Positions 48,484 through 58,264 of a stretch of 64,000 nt of DNA are shown in pieces. The notes under the pieces were generated by a model that saw only the letters and a list, made by a program, of their open reading frames with translations, was not told the origin of the DNA and ran no database searches. The stretch covers positions 1-64,000 of the forward strand of contig CAAEMX010000036.1 of assembly GCA_900757185.1 (NCBI GenBank), read 5' to 3'. Source of the DNA: an uncultured Collinsella sp. (GTDB taxonomy: Bacteria; Actinomycetota; Coriobacteriia; Coriobacteriales; Coriobacteriaceae). Position 1 is the stretch's first letter. Each line of letters opens with the position of its first letter. A program made the translations under genes and the position numbers.

Positions 48484-48614
48484 GCTGTTTTGCCAGCCTG
48501 CGCGCCGCCGTCTCACAGGTGTAACGCGTTTGCTCGTGACTTCCGCGAGCGCTACCATCAACTGATGGGTAATTAGGCGCCTATCCAGCGCAAAACGTAT
48601 AAAAGGGGAACATT

Positions 48615-48875
48615 ATGTGCCTTGCCGTTCCCGGTAAAGTGGTCAAACGCGACGACGACCTTAAGGCGACCGTCGACATGATGGGCATCGAGCGCCCCGT
48701 TTCGCTGCGCCTCGTGCCGACGGCACAGGTAGGCGACTATATTCTCGTGCACGCCGGCTTTGGCATTCAGATTGTCGACGAGCAGGAAGCCCAAGAGACA
48801 CTCGAGCTCGTCAATACCATGACCGAGCTGGCCGAAGAGGACCAGCTCGCCACCAACCCGGCCGAGGCATACTAG
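48615..48875 (+). CDS. hypC: Hydrogenase assembly chaperone HypC
   Basis: This 86-residue protein begins MCLAVPGKV, with the essential N-terminal Cys that carries the Fe(CN)2CO unit. It works with HypD and passes the iron group to the hydrogenase large subunit. The C-terminal part is a longer acidic helix than usual. Its stop overlaps the hypD start by one base (TAGTG). Confidence 0.95.
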   Translation: MCLAVPGKVVKRDDDLKATVDMMGIERPVSLRLVPTAQVGDYILVHAGFGIQIVDEQEAQETLELVNTMTELAEEDQLATNPAEAY

Positions 48876-49987
48876 TGGCGGCGGCGCAGCCGGTTCGCTC
48901 CGGTATCGACTTTTCGGCATTTCGCGACCCCAGGCTGGCTCGCGAGCTCATCGATCGCATTCATGAGCTTGTCGGCGACCGCACCATCAACCTTATGGAA
49001 GTCTGCGGCACGCATACCGCGAGCATCGGGCGCTATGGTTTTCGCTCCATTATGCCTGCCGGGCTCAAACTGCTGAGCGGTCCGGGTTGCCCCGTCTGCG
49101 TTACCGCCAACCGCGATATCGACCATGCAATCGCGCTCGCCAAGATGGACGGCGCCATCATCACCACCTTTGGCGACATGATGCGCGTGCCCGGATCGTC
49201 CACCTCGCTTGCCGCGCAAAAGGCCGCGGGGCGCGATATTCGCATTGTGTACTCCCCACTCGATGCACTCGATATCGCCGAACACAACCCCGATCGCCCG
49301 GTCATCTTTATGGGCGTCGGCTTTGAGACCACGACGCCCACCATCGCCGCCGCCATTTTGGAGGCCGATGCACGCGGACTCCAAAACTTCTCGGTCTACT
49401 GTGCTCACAAGACCACGCCGCCGGCTCTGCGTGCGATCTCCAACGACCCCGAGACGACCATCGACGGCTTTATCCTGCCTGGTCACGTCGCTACCATCAC
49501 AGGCCTGGCCCCCTTTGGCTTTTTGGTCGATGAGTTCGAGACCCCCGGCGTGGTCACGGGATTTGAACCGGTCGATATCCTGCAGGGCATCTGCATGCTG
49601 GTCCAGATGGTTGTCGAGGACAGGCCCGCAATCGACAACGCCTACCGTCGCGGCGTCAATGCGAACGGCAACCCCGTGGCGCGCCAGCTGGTCGAGCAGG
49701 TATTTGAGCCATGCGATACCACATGGCGCGGATTGGGGCCGATTGCCAACTCGGGCCTTTCCATCCGTCCCGAGTTCTCGCGCTTTGATGCCCGCGTTCG
49801 CTTTGACGTGCCCGTTGAGGCGACGGTCGAGCCGCGCGGATGCCGCTGCGGCGACGTACTGCGCGGGGCCATTACGCCGAGCAGCTGCCCGCTCTTTGGC
49901 CGCACCTGCACGCCCGAGCACCCCGTCGGCCCGTGCATGGTGAGCTCCGAGGGCAGCTGCGCGGCGTACTACCGCTACCGCGACTAG
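48875..49987 (+). CDS. hypD: Hydrogenase formation protein HypD
   Basis: This 370-residue [4Fe-4S] protein is the scaffold on which the Fe(CN)2CO unit is built. Conserved motifs are MEVCGTHTASIGRYG, LLSGPGCPVCVT, GVGFETTTPT, SVYCAHK and, near the C-terminus, CRCGDVLRG and CPLFGRTCTPEHP, which hold cluster Cys. It starts with GTG overlapping the hypC stop. It is followed by hypE after 48 bases. Confidence 0.96.
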   Translation: MAAAQPVRSGIDFSAFRDPRLARELIDRIHELVGDRTINLMEVCGTHTASIGRYGFRSIMPAGLKLLSGPGCPVCVTANRDIDHAIALAKMDGAIITTFGDMMRVPGSSTSLAAQKAAGRDIRIVYSPLDALDIAEHNPDRPVIFMGVGFETTTPTIAAAILEADARGLQNFSVYCAHKTTPPALRAISNDPETTIDGFILPGHVATITGLAPFGFLVDEFETPGVVTGFEPVDILQGICMLVQMVVEDRPAIDNAYRRGVNANGNPVARQLVEQVFEPCDTTWRGLGPIANSGLSIRPEFSRFDARVRFDVPVEATVEPRGCRCGDVLRGAITPSSCPLFGRTCTPEHPVGPCMVSSEGSCAAYYRYRD

Positions 49988-50035
49988 CCCGGACACACCC
50001 ACATACTGGCACCACCCACGATTGGAGTTTTGGAT

Positions 50036-51070
50036 ATGTCCCATAGCATCACCGATAGCACCGTCCTGTTGGGCCACGGCTCCGGCGGGCAGATGATGAA
50101 GCGCATCATCGACGAAGTCTTTTTGGATGCCTTTGGCTCGCCCGAGCTGCTTGCGGGCAACGATGCCGGCGTCGCCGCGCTGCCCGCGAGCGGGCGCATC
50201 GCCATGTCGACCGACAGCTTTGTGGTCTCGCCGCAGTTCTTCCCCGGTGGCAACATCGGCCGCCTCGCCGTGTGCGGAACCGTCAACGACGTCGCGACCT
50301 CGGGCGCCAACGTGCGCTACCTATCGTGCGGTTTTATCCTCGAAGAGGGCTACCCCATGGACAAGCTCCACCAGATTGTGCAGACGATGGCCGAGACCGC
50401 ACGCGAGGCCGATGTGCGCATCATCACCGGCGACACCAAGGTGGTCGAGCGCGGCGGGGCCGACAGCGTCTACATCAATACCGCCGGGGTGGGCGAGGTG
50501 CCCGAGGGCGTGGCGCTCAGCGGCGCCAACTGCCAGCCTGGCGATGTCATTCTGGTATCGGGTACACTCGGCGACCACGGTATCGCCATCATGAGTCAGC
50601 GCGAGGGTCTGGCGTTTTCGAGCACCATCGAAAGCGACGCCGCGCCGCTCAACCACCTGATTGCCGATGTGCTTGCCGCAGCACCCGACACACGCTGCTT
50701 CCGCGACCCCACGCGCGGTGGCCTGGCCTCGACGCTCAACGAGTTTGCGCAGGCCAGCGGTGTTGCCATGGAAATCGACGAGGACGATGTACCCGTGCGC
50801 CCCGACGTGCAGGCAGCCTGCGAGATGCTCGGCTACGATGTGCTGCAGGTGGCAAACGAGGGCAAGATGGTCGCCGTGGTGCCGGCCGAGCAGGCCGATG
50901 CCGCACTGGCCGCCATGCGCGCCGCCCGCTACGGCGAGAACGCCGCCATCATCGGTCGCGTGCTGCCACTTGCCGAGGGCGCCCGTCCCGCCGTGCGCGT
51001 GCGCACCGGCTGGGGTTCGACCCGCATCCTCGACATGCTCGTAGGAGAGCAGCTGCCGAGAATTTGCTAG
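50036..51070 (+). CDS. hypE: Hydrogenase maturation protein HypE
   Basis: This 344-residue enzyme dehydrates the thiocarbamate on its C-terminal Cys to thiocyanate and passes cyanide to HypD. It is an AIR synthase-type fold with LGHGSGGQMM, AGNDAGVAAL, DSFVVSPQFFPGGNIG and DPTRGGLASTLNE. The protein ends PRIC, with the essential Cys last. TTGGAG precedes ATG 50036. It is the last hyp gene here; hypA is at 17.4 kb and hypB is not in the window. Confidence 0.96.
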   Translation: MSHSITDSTVLLGHGSGGQMMKRIIDEVFLDAFGSPELLAGNDAGVAALPASGRIAMSTDSFVVSPQFFPGGNIGRLAVCGTVNDVATSGANVRYLSCGFILEEGYPMDKLHQIVQTMAETAREADVRIITGDTKVVERGGADSVYINTAGVGEVPEGVALSGANCQPGDVILVSGTLGDHGIAIMSQREGLAFSSTIESDAAPLNHLIADVLAAAPDTRCFRDPTRGGLASTLNEFAQASGVAMEIDEDDVPVRPDVQAACEMLGYDVLQVANEGKMVAVVPAEQADAALAAMRAARYGENAAIIGRVLPLAEGARPAVRVRTGWGSTRILDMLVGEQLPRIC

Positions 51071-51159
51071 CGGCTGCTCTGCAAGCTGCTCAGTATCCGG
51101 CCACAATCGGCCCGCCCATTTTCACTGGGACGTTGGCCCACTCAAACTGCGAGGAGATG

Positions 51160-51200
51160 GAAGGGCCCTCCTGCCGAGCTGCTCGGCAGGAGGGCCCTTC
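51160..51200. terminator. 20-bp hairpin between hypE and the surface protein
   Basis: A perfect 20-bp stem (51160-51179 with 51181-51200) separates the convergent hypE and surface-protein genes. It is very stable, but the T-run is weak on both sides. Confidence 0.8.
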
Positions 51201-51251
51201 GCTTTGCAAGACCATACTCCTTGCAGTATTTACCTGGTAGGCAGAGGCTCG

Positions 51252-54200
51252 CTACGCCGCGCGGCGTTTGGTGTAGACAAACCAGCCGCCGACGGCCCCG
51301 ATACCGACGATGCCCACGGCAACGCCAGCGATAGCAAAGCCGTTTGAACCCGCGTCCGCAGCCTTGTTGGCGGCGCCGGCGCTCAACGCGGCGGTCTTGC
51401 CGGACGTGCCCGACTTTTTGCCGCTCTTGTCTGTCTTACCGGCGACGGGAGACTCCGTCAAATCCTTCTTGCCGGATTCAGCCTCGTCCTTGGAATCGCC
51501 AGCTGCCTTGGCGCCCTCGCGCGAGGAAGCACCGGCCATCTTGGCGGCCACAGGAGCCATTACGCCCGCAAAACCGCCGGTCCCGTTGCCGGCACCGCCG
51601 TCCGACCCGGCACCCGGCGTCAGGACGCCCGGCGCCACCGTGGGCTTCTGCGGGTCCTTGCTGCTCGAGCCCTTGCCCGCCGTCACGGCCGTCTTCCAGG
51701 CAATCGTCTCTCCCGAGGAGACACGATACGTCGTGAGCGCGCGGAGCGCCTGCTCGGTCGCCATGGCGTTGGCCGCGCCGCCCTTGCTGTGCGCATAGCC
51801 GTTGCCGCCGTCCACGCGGTACAGGTCCAGCGCGCAGACCACGTTGGTCACAGCATTTGCAAACCCGTTGACGGGGTTGGCCGGGTCTCGATCGAGCGAA
51901 AGCAGCGCGAGGATCATCTGGGCATTGGCCTCGGCAGAGCCGAAGTCACAGGTACCCGCGCTCATCTTGCCCTTGAGGTAGGAGAGGCCGTTCTCAATGG
52001 CAGCATCGACCTTGGTGTCGCCCGCATAGGGCGCCACGGCCTGGATCGCCATGGCCGTCAGGTCCACGTCGCCCAGCCGCGTACCTTCCACAGCGTCGCC
52101 GCTACCGAGGAGCTCACAGACGGCGTCCACGAGGCTCGCGCGCGTCCAGGCGGAACCGGCGGGTGCATCCGAGCCGCTCGCATTGAGCGCCATCAGCGCG
52201 AAGATTTTCTCGTTGGCGCGCATCATATCGGTGCGACTGCAAATGAGCTCGACCAGGTTGACGCCGTCATAGTCGGTGATGTCCTCGCCGATGGCGGAGA
52301 GAGCCAGCGCCACACGCTCGGTCTCGGTCAGAGCGCAGGTCGCGCTCCCCCACTCGGCCTTGTGCTCGGCCAGCGAGGCATGGTAATTGTCGAGCAGCCC
52401 GGAATCGATCGTGCGGCCCGCCTTGGCAAAGTCGTAAATCTCCCACTCGTCGCCGTACTGGAAGGCGTCAGAGCTGCGGTGTGCGTCGATAAACGCAGCA
52501 GCAGCATCGATGCCCGCCGAGGCGGACTCACTCGTAGCGGGGCTCGCGGCCACGCCGGCCACGGTGATGGTAAGCGTCACGGGCTCGGCGCCGGCGGTCG
52601 CGTCTACCGGCGTACCCGTCGCGATCACCGTGCCGGCCGAAAGCGCCGTCACCGTGTAGTCACTCGAGGCCACGTACAGGCCGTCATCGGGAGCGCCGTC
52701 AACGTGCTTCCAGGCACCCTTCTCGTTGCGGTCGATGCCCACGATACCCGAGGCGTCCTTGCCGTCGAGTGTCTTGAACGTCCAGGTGAGGCCGGGTTCG
52801 GTCACACTCCAGCCGTCCGCGTCGTTCTTGCCGGTAAAGGCCAGGTCGAGCTTTTGCGCCGAGCCGGCCTTGAGGTAGAGGCTGTCCGTGCCGGCCGTCA
52901 CGCGCGCAAGCGGATTTTGGTAAGCATAAGTCACGTCGCACGACGCGCTGATGACCTTGCCATCGGCGTCCGTGTCGGGCAGCGTCGCGGTAAACGTGGT
53001 GGTGCCAGCCTTGTACGCCGTGTAGCCGATCTCGCCCGCGGTGGTGTAGGCCGCCACGGCAGGATCGCTGCTCGTCACGGTAAAGTTGTCGCGGTTGGTG
53101 GCGTTGTCGGGCGCCACCACCGGGCGTGCGTGATCGGTCAAAAACGCGCCGCGCTCGGAGAGTGGGCTGCGGCCCTGCAGGTAGACGGTGGCGCCGTCCT
53201 CGTTATAGCCCATCGAGATGGACGTGGCGGCCACGGCTTCGGACGTCAGCGTCACGCTCTTGGAGCCGGCGCCCGCAGATGCGGCGTCGCGCGGAGTAAC
53301 GGTAATCGTGGCACTGCCGGCATGCTTGAAATAAAAGCAGGCCGAGTAGTCGTTGCTGTAGATGGTCGTAGGATCGCTCGAGGCAAAGTGGAAGCGGCTG
53401 AACGAGACGGGCACGTACTCGCCCTTATCGGCGTCGACGTAATGCACGCGAATCTCGAGGTTGCGCACCTCGGAGCCCTGGACGGTAGCCGCACCATCGG
53501 TCACGTTGCTCACGGTGCCGTCGGAGGCACGATACCACAGCTCAAAGTCGTCGAACTGCTTGGCCTTGGCCTTGATCTTGATGGTAGCCACGGTCTGCTC
53601 GGAGCCATCGGCCTTGCGCTCGGTGGCGGTCACCGTGCCGGTAGCGTTGTCGTAGACGTAGAGCTCTCCCGTGGACTCGTTGATGCCGATGTTGCCGCGG
53701 TTGGCGTCATCGGTGCCCCAGGTGATGGTGCTCGTGGCCGGGACGCCCTTAAGTGCAAAGACGCCAAGTTTGCGGTAGGCGTCCACAGCATCAGGCGAAA
53801 CCTCGAGCATATGGCCGGCAACCGTCTGGCTGGTGCCGTCGTTGGCCGTGAAGCTCACGGTGTAGGCGTCGTCGGGCGTGGTGTCCTCGGGCGCCTGGTA
53901 GCTGTTGCCCGAGCCAAAGACCGGCGTGCCATTTTTATCGATACCCCAGCTGCTGCCGTTGGCGCCGCAGTTGGCGTTGATAAGATCGGCGAAGGCATCG
54001 GTGGCCATGTCGGCGGGGTCGACGGCATAGGAGTTGACGAGCGCCGAGGCGGGAGCGTCCATCTTGTTGGTGAGGAATGCGCCCCAGTAGGTGTTGACGA
54101 GCTGGCCCGCGCTATAGGTCGCGAACAGCGCGCCCGCTGTGCCCTCGGAGGTCGACACGCAGTTGGACACGATGCCGCCGTCGAGCGTACGCGCAAAGCC

Positions 54201-55775
54201 CGCAACGCCCTTGCCGGTCACACTCGTGGAGCAGTTGAGCACGGCACCCTGAACCTTGTTGCCCAGGGGGCCGAACGCCTTGCCGTCCGTCGCCTGCTTG
54301 AGTTCACCGGAAAACGAGATGTTCTGCACCACGCCCGTGGAGGCAACGCCGTCCATGAGCGACTTCACGCCGCCACCGTTGGCGAAGGTGATGGTGTGGC
54401 CCTGGCCGTCGAGCGTGCCCGCGAGCATGCCCATAGGGGCAAAGAACCGGCTGTCATCGATGGTGATGTCGTTGTCGAGAACGTAGTAGGCGTCGGCGTC
54501 GGCGGGCTTGAACTTGTTTTTGAGATCGCTCTGCGAGCTCAGGCGCACTACGTTCTGCGGCCGAGCCACGGGCTCGGTGGGCTTGGGCTTCTCGAGTGCG
54601 GCAATGGCATCGGTAAGCGTCTTGGTTGCAGCGTTGACCTCGGCCTGCTTGGCGTCATCGTTTGCGTAGACGTCTTGAGCGCTCACAAGGGCCTCGGCGA
54701 GCTTCGACCAGCTCTCGGCCGTGTAGTCGTTCTCGACCTTGGCGCTGGCATCGTCAATCGCGGCCTTGAGGGCATCTTTGTTCACGACGACCACGGCGCT
54801 GCCCGAGATCAGTACGGGCAAACCACCCTGCGCAGACCAGATAAAGCCGGTGGCAGGGGCATCGGTGCTGAGCTTATCGACCGAGGCCTGGGTCTTGAGC
54901 TCGCCGGTTGAGATTTTGCTGCCGAAGGAAGCATCAACCTTGTAGCCGCACGCCTGATCGCCCGCAGTGAACAGATTGTTGGCCACGGTGCCAGACTTAT
55001 ACCAGGCAACGAGGCCGTAGCCGCCAAGGGGCATGCCGCTGAGGCTGCCGGCGTAATACGAGTTGAGCACCGAACCGCCATCGAGCGTGCCTACGAGACC
55101 GGCAGCGGCAGCGAGAGTCCAATTGTCGTCAGAGGGGCTTGCCGTCGACCAGCACATTTGCACGGTACCCGAGCATGTGGTGGCGATAGGACCGTCGATG
55201 CCAGAAATCAACATCGAACCCGTCACGCCCAGATTCTGCACTGTACCGGTCACGCTCTTCGCCAACGCCTTGCCGTTGAGCACGATGCTATGGCCCTGGC
55301 CATCGAGCGTACCAGCCACGGTCTCGATCTGTTGGTCAGCCTCAAGGCTGATATTCGCCGCGAGCTTCACGGCAGCCCCGGCCTCGATGATGGTGGGCAG
55401 CTCATCGGCAGAAGAGACCATCACAGTCTCGCCGGCCTTGGCGACACGCACGTCACGTGCCTGCTGAGCATCGGCATCCTCGTCGTCGATGTCCGCCGCG
55501 GCAGCAAGGCTCTCATCGGCAGACGAAGCGGCCTCGGAGCTCGCCTCGTCCGCCGATGCCTCGGCGCCTTCAGCACCCGTCTGCTCGTCCGCAGTGAAAC
55601 TCGACTCGTCGGCATTCTCGGCAGCATCCGCCTGCTGCGAGGCCTGGGCCTGCGCCTGCACAGCGATCTCTGCCACGCCCTCGGCAAATGCCGACGTACC
55701 CGGCATCGACCAGACGAGCAGCACCGAGAAAGCAGCGGCCCCCAGGCGCTTGAGCATAATGTTGTTTCGCGTCAC
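51252..55775 (-). CDS. Large surface protein, alpha-toroid, riboswitch-controlled
   Basis: This 1507-residue exported protein starts at GTG 55775 (GGAG five bases upstream) with a signal peptide, LGAAAFSVLLVWSMPGTSAF. GLUG-like repeats (LVGTLDGGSVLNSYYAGSLS) lie at about residues 150-270 and again at about 410-600. A FIVAR-like helical repeat (about 328-395) sits between them. Ig-like beta domains fill about 620-1060. An alpha/alpha-toroid of the prenyltransferase/transcobalamin type spans about 1088-1350 (ELICSRTDMMRANEKIFALM, DLTAMAIQAVAPYAGDTKVD). A Ser/Gly/Lys linker and a C-terminal membrane helix with a KRRAA tail end the protein. A cobalamin riboswitch precedes it, so a role in corrinoid binding is plausible. 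No LPXTG is seen. Confidence 0.85.
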   Translation of the reverse strand: MTRNNIMLKRLGAAAFSVLLVWSMPGTSAFAEGVAEIAVQAQAQASQQADAAENADESSFTADEQTGAEGAEASADEASSEAASSADESLAAAADIDDEDADAQQARDVRVAKAGETVMVSSADELPTIIEAGAAVKLAANISLEADQQIETVAGTLDGQGHSIVLNGKALAKSVTGTVQNLGVTGSMLISGIDGPIATTCSGTVQMCWSTASPSDDNWTLAAAAGLVGTLDGGSVLNSYYAGSLSGMPLGGYGLVAWYKSGTVANNLFTAGDQACGYKVDASFGSKISTGELKTQASVDKLSTDAPATGFIWSAQGGLPVLISGSAVVVVNKDALKAAIDDASAKVENDYTAESWSKLAEALVSAQDVYANDDAKQAEVNAATKTLTDAIAALEKPKPTEPVARPQNVVRLSSQSDLKNKFKPADADAYYVLDNDITIDDSRFFAPMGMLAGTLDGQGHTITFANGGGVKSLMDGVASTGVVQNISFSGELKQATDGKAFGPLGNKVQGAVLNCSTSVTGKGVAGFARTLDGGIVSNCVSTSEGTAGALFATYSAGQLVNTYWGAFLTNKMDAPASALVNSYAVDPADMATDAFADLINANCGANGSSWGIDKNGTPVFGSGNSYQAPEDTTPDDAYTVSFTANDGTSQTVAGHMLEVSPDAVDAYRKLGVFALKGVPATSTITWGTDDANRGNIGINESTGELYVYDNATGTVTATERKADGSEQTVATIKIKAKAKQFDDFELWYRASDGTVSNVTDGAATVQGSEVRNLEIRVHYVDADKGEYVPVSFSRFHFASSDPTTIYSNDYSACFYFKHAGSATITVTPRDAASAGAGSKSVTLTSEAVAATSISMGYNEDGATVYLQGRSPLSERGAFLTDHARPVVAPDNATNRDNFTVTSSDPAVAAYTTAGEIGYTAYKAGTTTFTATLPDTDADGKVISASCDVTYAYQNPLARVTAGTDSLYLKAGSAQKLDLAFTGKNDADGWSVTEPGLTWTFKTLDGKDASGIVGIDRNEKGAWKHVDGAPDDGLYVASSDYTVTALSAGTVIATGTPVDATAGAEPVTLTITVAGVAASPATSESASAGIDAAAAFIDAHRSSDAFQYGDEWEIYDFAKAGRTIDSGLLDNYHASLAEHKAEWGSATCALTETERVALALSAIGEDITDYDGVNLVELICSRTDMMRANEKIFALMALNASGSDAPAGSAWTRASLVDAVCELLGSGDAVEGTRLGDVDLTAMAIQAVAPYAGDTKVDAAIENGLSYLKGKMSAGTCDFGSAEANAQMILALLSLDRDPANPVNGFANAVTNVVCALDLYRVDGGNGYAHSKGGAANAMATEQALRALTTYRVSSGETIAWKTAVTAGKGSSSKDPQKPTVAPGVLTPGAGSDGGAGNGTGGFAGVMAPVAAKMAGASSREGAKAAGDSKDEAESGKKDLTESPVAGKTDKSGKKSGTSGKTAALSAGAANKAADAGSNGFAIAGVAVGIVGIGAVGGWFVYTKRRAA

Positions 55776-55950
55776 CCGTTCTCCTTCTTTCGCGAACCTG
55801 CAATAGAGCCATGGCGAAGAAGGCGGGACAGGCGATACCCCGGCAGCACAAAGGCGCACGTCAGCCACCCTATCGGCAGCAAAACACACGCTCAGCAGCA
55901 CCCCTTGTAGACCGGAATCCAGCGGCAAACAGAAAGGCCCTCGGTTTCGA

Positions 55951-56072
55951 GAAGAGCGCGGGCAGGTAATCTGGCTCGCGGGCGCGCCCGCACACAGTAA
56001 CCGCCTTGCTCGGGATTCTCACCCGATTCCCCTTTATGCGTTCGCGCGCACCCGTGCTCCGGCTTCTATTTT
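55951..56072 (-). ncRNA. Cobalamin (B12) riboswitch
   Basis: On the minus strand the core shows GGGAATCGGGTGAGAATCCC, then GGTTACTGTG and the B12 box AGCCAGATTACCTGCC at 55960-55976. The order and spacing match the cobalamin aptamer. It sits in the leader of the large surface protein, with a promoter just upstream. When B12 is bound, expression of the surface protein should fall. Confidence 0.9.
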
Positions 56073-56083
56073 TTAACGGAGGA

Positions 56084-56113
56084 AGTGTACGTTACCGCAG
56101 GTAAATCGGTCAA
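56084..56113 (-). promoter_or_regulatory. Promoter of the riboswitch/surface-protein transcript
   Basis: TTGACC (56113-56108) and TACACT (56089-56084) are 18 bp apart on the minus strand, so transcription would start just before the riboswitch. Confidence 0.6.
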
Positions 56114-56331
56114 TGCACTACACAAAAACCGCCATATCCGAGCCATACGGCTCCCGAATGGCCACCTATAGGCAGCCTCTATCGCCACCAGGCCGCTGAC
56201 GAACCAAACCCGCCCACAAGATTGAGCGGCCCGAATGCCCCCGCGGGACTTTTGACCCGCCCATTCCCGGCTGGGCGGCACGCGCTATTATGGTTGCCGT
56301 TTGCGTGAGCTATATAGATGGGAGCGTACCT

Positions 56332-56997
56332 ATGGCAGCTTTTTCCACCGTGATCTTTGACCTTGACGGCACTATCCTCAACACGCTCGAGGACCTGGCA
56401 GCCGCCGGCAACCACACCTGCGAGATGCACGGCTGGCCCACGTTTGCCGTGGACGAGTACCGCTACAAGGTGGGAAACGGCATGCTCAAGCTGGTTGAGC
56501 GCTTTATGCCCGCCGAGTATGCGGGCGACGGCCGTATGTTTGAGCAGACGCTTGCCGAGTTTAGGGCTTACTACGGCGAGCACAAGGAGGACCACACCGC
56601 CCCCTATGCCGGCACGATCGAGATGCTCGACCGCTTGCGCGCCGCGGGTGTGCAGCTTGCCGTACTCACTAACAAGGACCACGTCTCGGCGGCTCCGCTT
56701 ATCGAGAAATACTTTGGTTCCGAGCGCTTTGCGCTGGTGCAGGGCCGTGTCGATGCGTTTCCGCCCAAGCCCGAAGCACCCGTCACGCTGCATGTGATGG
56801 AAGAGCTGGGTGCCGATCCGGCAACCACGCTCTATGTGGGCGATTCCAATGTCGATATCCTGACCGGCCACAACGCCGGCCTTAAGAGTGCGGGCGTCAG
56901 CTGGGGCTTCCGCGGCCGTGCAGAGCTGGAAGCCGCCGGCGCCGACTACGTGGTGGACACCCAGGCAGAGCTCGCCGCGCTGATACTGGGCGAGTAG
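56332..56997 (+). CDS. HAD-family phosphatase, phosphoglycolate phosphatase-like
   Basis: This 221-residue protein is a HAD hydrolase with the nucleophile motif FDLDGTILNTLEDL near the N-terminus, motif II VLTNKD, motif III FPPKPEAP and motif IV VGDSNVDILTG. A cap domain of about 70 residues lies after motif I. Close relatives hydrolyse phosphoglycolate or similar small phosphomonoesters; the substrate is not certain. GGGAG precedes ATG 56332. Confidence 0.9.
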   Translation: MAAFSTVIFDLDGTILNTLEDLAAAGNHTCEMHGWPTFAVDEYRYKVGNGMLKLVERFMPAEYAGDGRMFEQTLAEFRAYYGEHKEDHTAPYAGTIEMLDRLRAAGVQLAVLTNKDHVSAAPLIEKYFGSERFALVQGRVDAFPPKPEAPVTLHVMEELGADPATTLYVGDSNVDILTGHNAGLKSAGVSWGFRGRAELEAAGADYVVDTQAELAALILGE

Positions 56998-57037
56998 CGA
57001 AGCTGGCGCGCTGCTCGGTCGCGGCGATGCTGCCGCG

Positions 57038-57281
57038 CGGAAAATGCGTCCCGTTTTGATGCCTCAAACTGGGACGCATTTTCCGGTTGAGCCCCATCGG
57101 GGAAACGGCATCCCGTTTTGGAGCACTATTCCGGGTTGCACTTTCCGCAACCCACCCCATTCGGAAACTGCGACCCATTATTCGGCCAAAAACCGGGTCG
57201 CGTTTTCCCGACCACTCGATGCAACGCCGACACAAGGAGTGTCCCCAGCTGCCGGCAGAAAAGGAACGTCCCCAAGTGCCG
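57038..57281. repeat. Cluster of GGGACGCATTTTCC-type palindromes
   Basis: A perfect 15-bp arm pair (57038-57052 with 57071-57085) extends inward, and two further degenerate copies run to about 57205 with the words CCCGTTTTGG and TTTCCGCAA. The last part, 57257-57281, is an exact 25-base copy of 32166-32190. No gene is present between 56998 and 57472. Confidence 0.8.
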
Positions 57282-57360
57282 CCCCAATGACCACCATGGC
57301 AACGTCGCAGGTAGAGGACGGACAGCGAGCGGGCACCAGAGCGAACAAATTGGCATGAAA

Positions 57361-57400
57361 AGAGGACGGCATAGACCTTCTGGTCATGCCGTCCTCTTTG
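57361..57400. terminator. Terminator near the lipoprotein gene
   Basis: A 12-bp arm pair (57361-57372 with 57386-57397) extends inward with one bulge and is followed by TTTG. It may terminate transcripts from either side. Confidence 0.8.
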
Positions 57401-57472
57401 AATGACAAGTTGTCGCTCTGGTGCCCGCGCAGCGTCGAGCAGTTGCGGCGTTTGGCAAAACGCCGCAACGAA

Positions 57473-58030
57473 CTAGCTCATCATGGCATTCATCATCTCG
57501 GTGGTTGCGGAATCGTCAGCAGACCACTCGCCATCGTCATTGGCGGTGTACTTGAAGGTAACCTTGGTGTCCTTGGTCTTAGCGGCCTTGGTCACGTCGA
57601 CCATGACCTGGCCGGCCATCTTGTACAGGTCGTCCTCGGAAGGCATCGTATCGAGCGCCGCGATCTTCTCCTGATACTGGGTGGCGAAATCTTCAACGAT
57701 CTTGTTCATGGACTTGCAGGTAATGGTGACATCGGCAGTCGCGGTGCCCTTGTCCTCGTCGACCGTCACATCGCCGATCTTGTAGTCAAAGCCCTCGAGA
57801 TAGCTCTTGGCATACTCCTTGGGATCGATACCCAGCTGCTCAAACTCGTCGCCCGAAGCCTCTTCCAGACCGGAAAGGAAGTCATCGCCGCCGTTCTTGA
57901 TCTCGTCGAACTGGCTCGTAAGGTCGTTGGTGATGAGCTCCTCCACCGAAGGCCCTCCGCAGCCGGAAAGCAGGACCACGCACGCAACCAAGACGGCCAT
58001 GAGGGGCGCAAGCAGCAGCTTCTTTTTCAT
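57473..58030 (-). CDS. Lipoprotein, DUF5105-like
   Basis: This 185-residue protein begins MKKKLLLAPLMAVLVACVVL, with the lipobox LLSGC, so it is exported and lipid-anchored. The mature part is acidic and partly helical, with GIDPKEYAKSYLEGFDYKIG and repeated TADVTITCKSM-type beta strands, a layout seen in small DUF5105-type lipoproteins. No catalytic motif is seen. The frame extends 32 codons upstream, but 58030 gives the proper signal peptide. Confidence 0.8.
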   Translation of the reverse strand: MKKKLLLAPLMAVLVACVVLLSGCGGPSVEELITNDLTSQFDEIKNGGDDFLSGLEEASGDEFEQLGIDPKEYAKSYLEGFDYKIGDVTVDEDKGTATADVTITCKSMNKIVEDFATQYQEKIAALDTMPSEDDLYKMAGQVMVDVTKAAKTKDTKVTFKYTANDDGEWSADDSATTEMMNAMMS

Positions 58031-58212
58031 GTTGTTCCTCCAAACAAGCGGCGCCGCGTTCCCTGCGCAGCGCACGTCGTAACAGCAAGTCCATATTAGC
58101 GGCCAGGCCCAACCCCCCTGCGTCACAAAAGCGCAGGCGGCTCAATTTGACGAACGAACGGCCTATAAAGCAAGCCCCCTGCAATAAAATGCGCCCACTC
58201 GGCCCATTAAAA

Positions 58213-58241
58213 AAGGGCGGCCGGATAACCCGACCACCCTT
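58213..58241 (-). terminator. crr terminator
   Basis: A 12-bp stem with two wobble pairs (58213-58224 with 58230-58241) is followed on the minus strand by TTTTTT. Confidence 0.88.
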
Positions 58242-58264
58242 GCACATCCTTATGTTGTCGCAGT

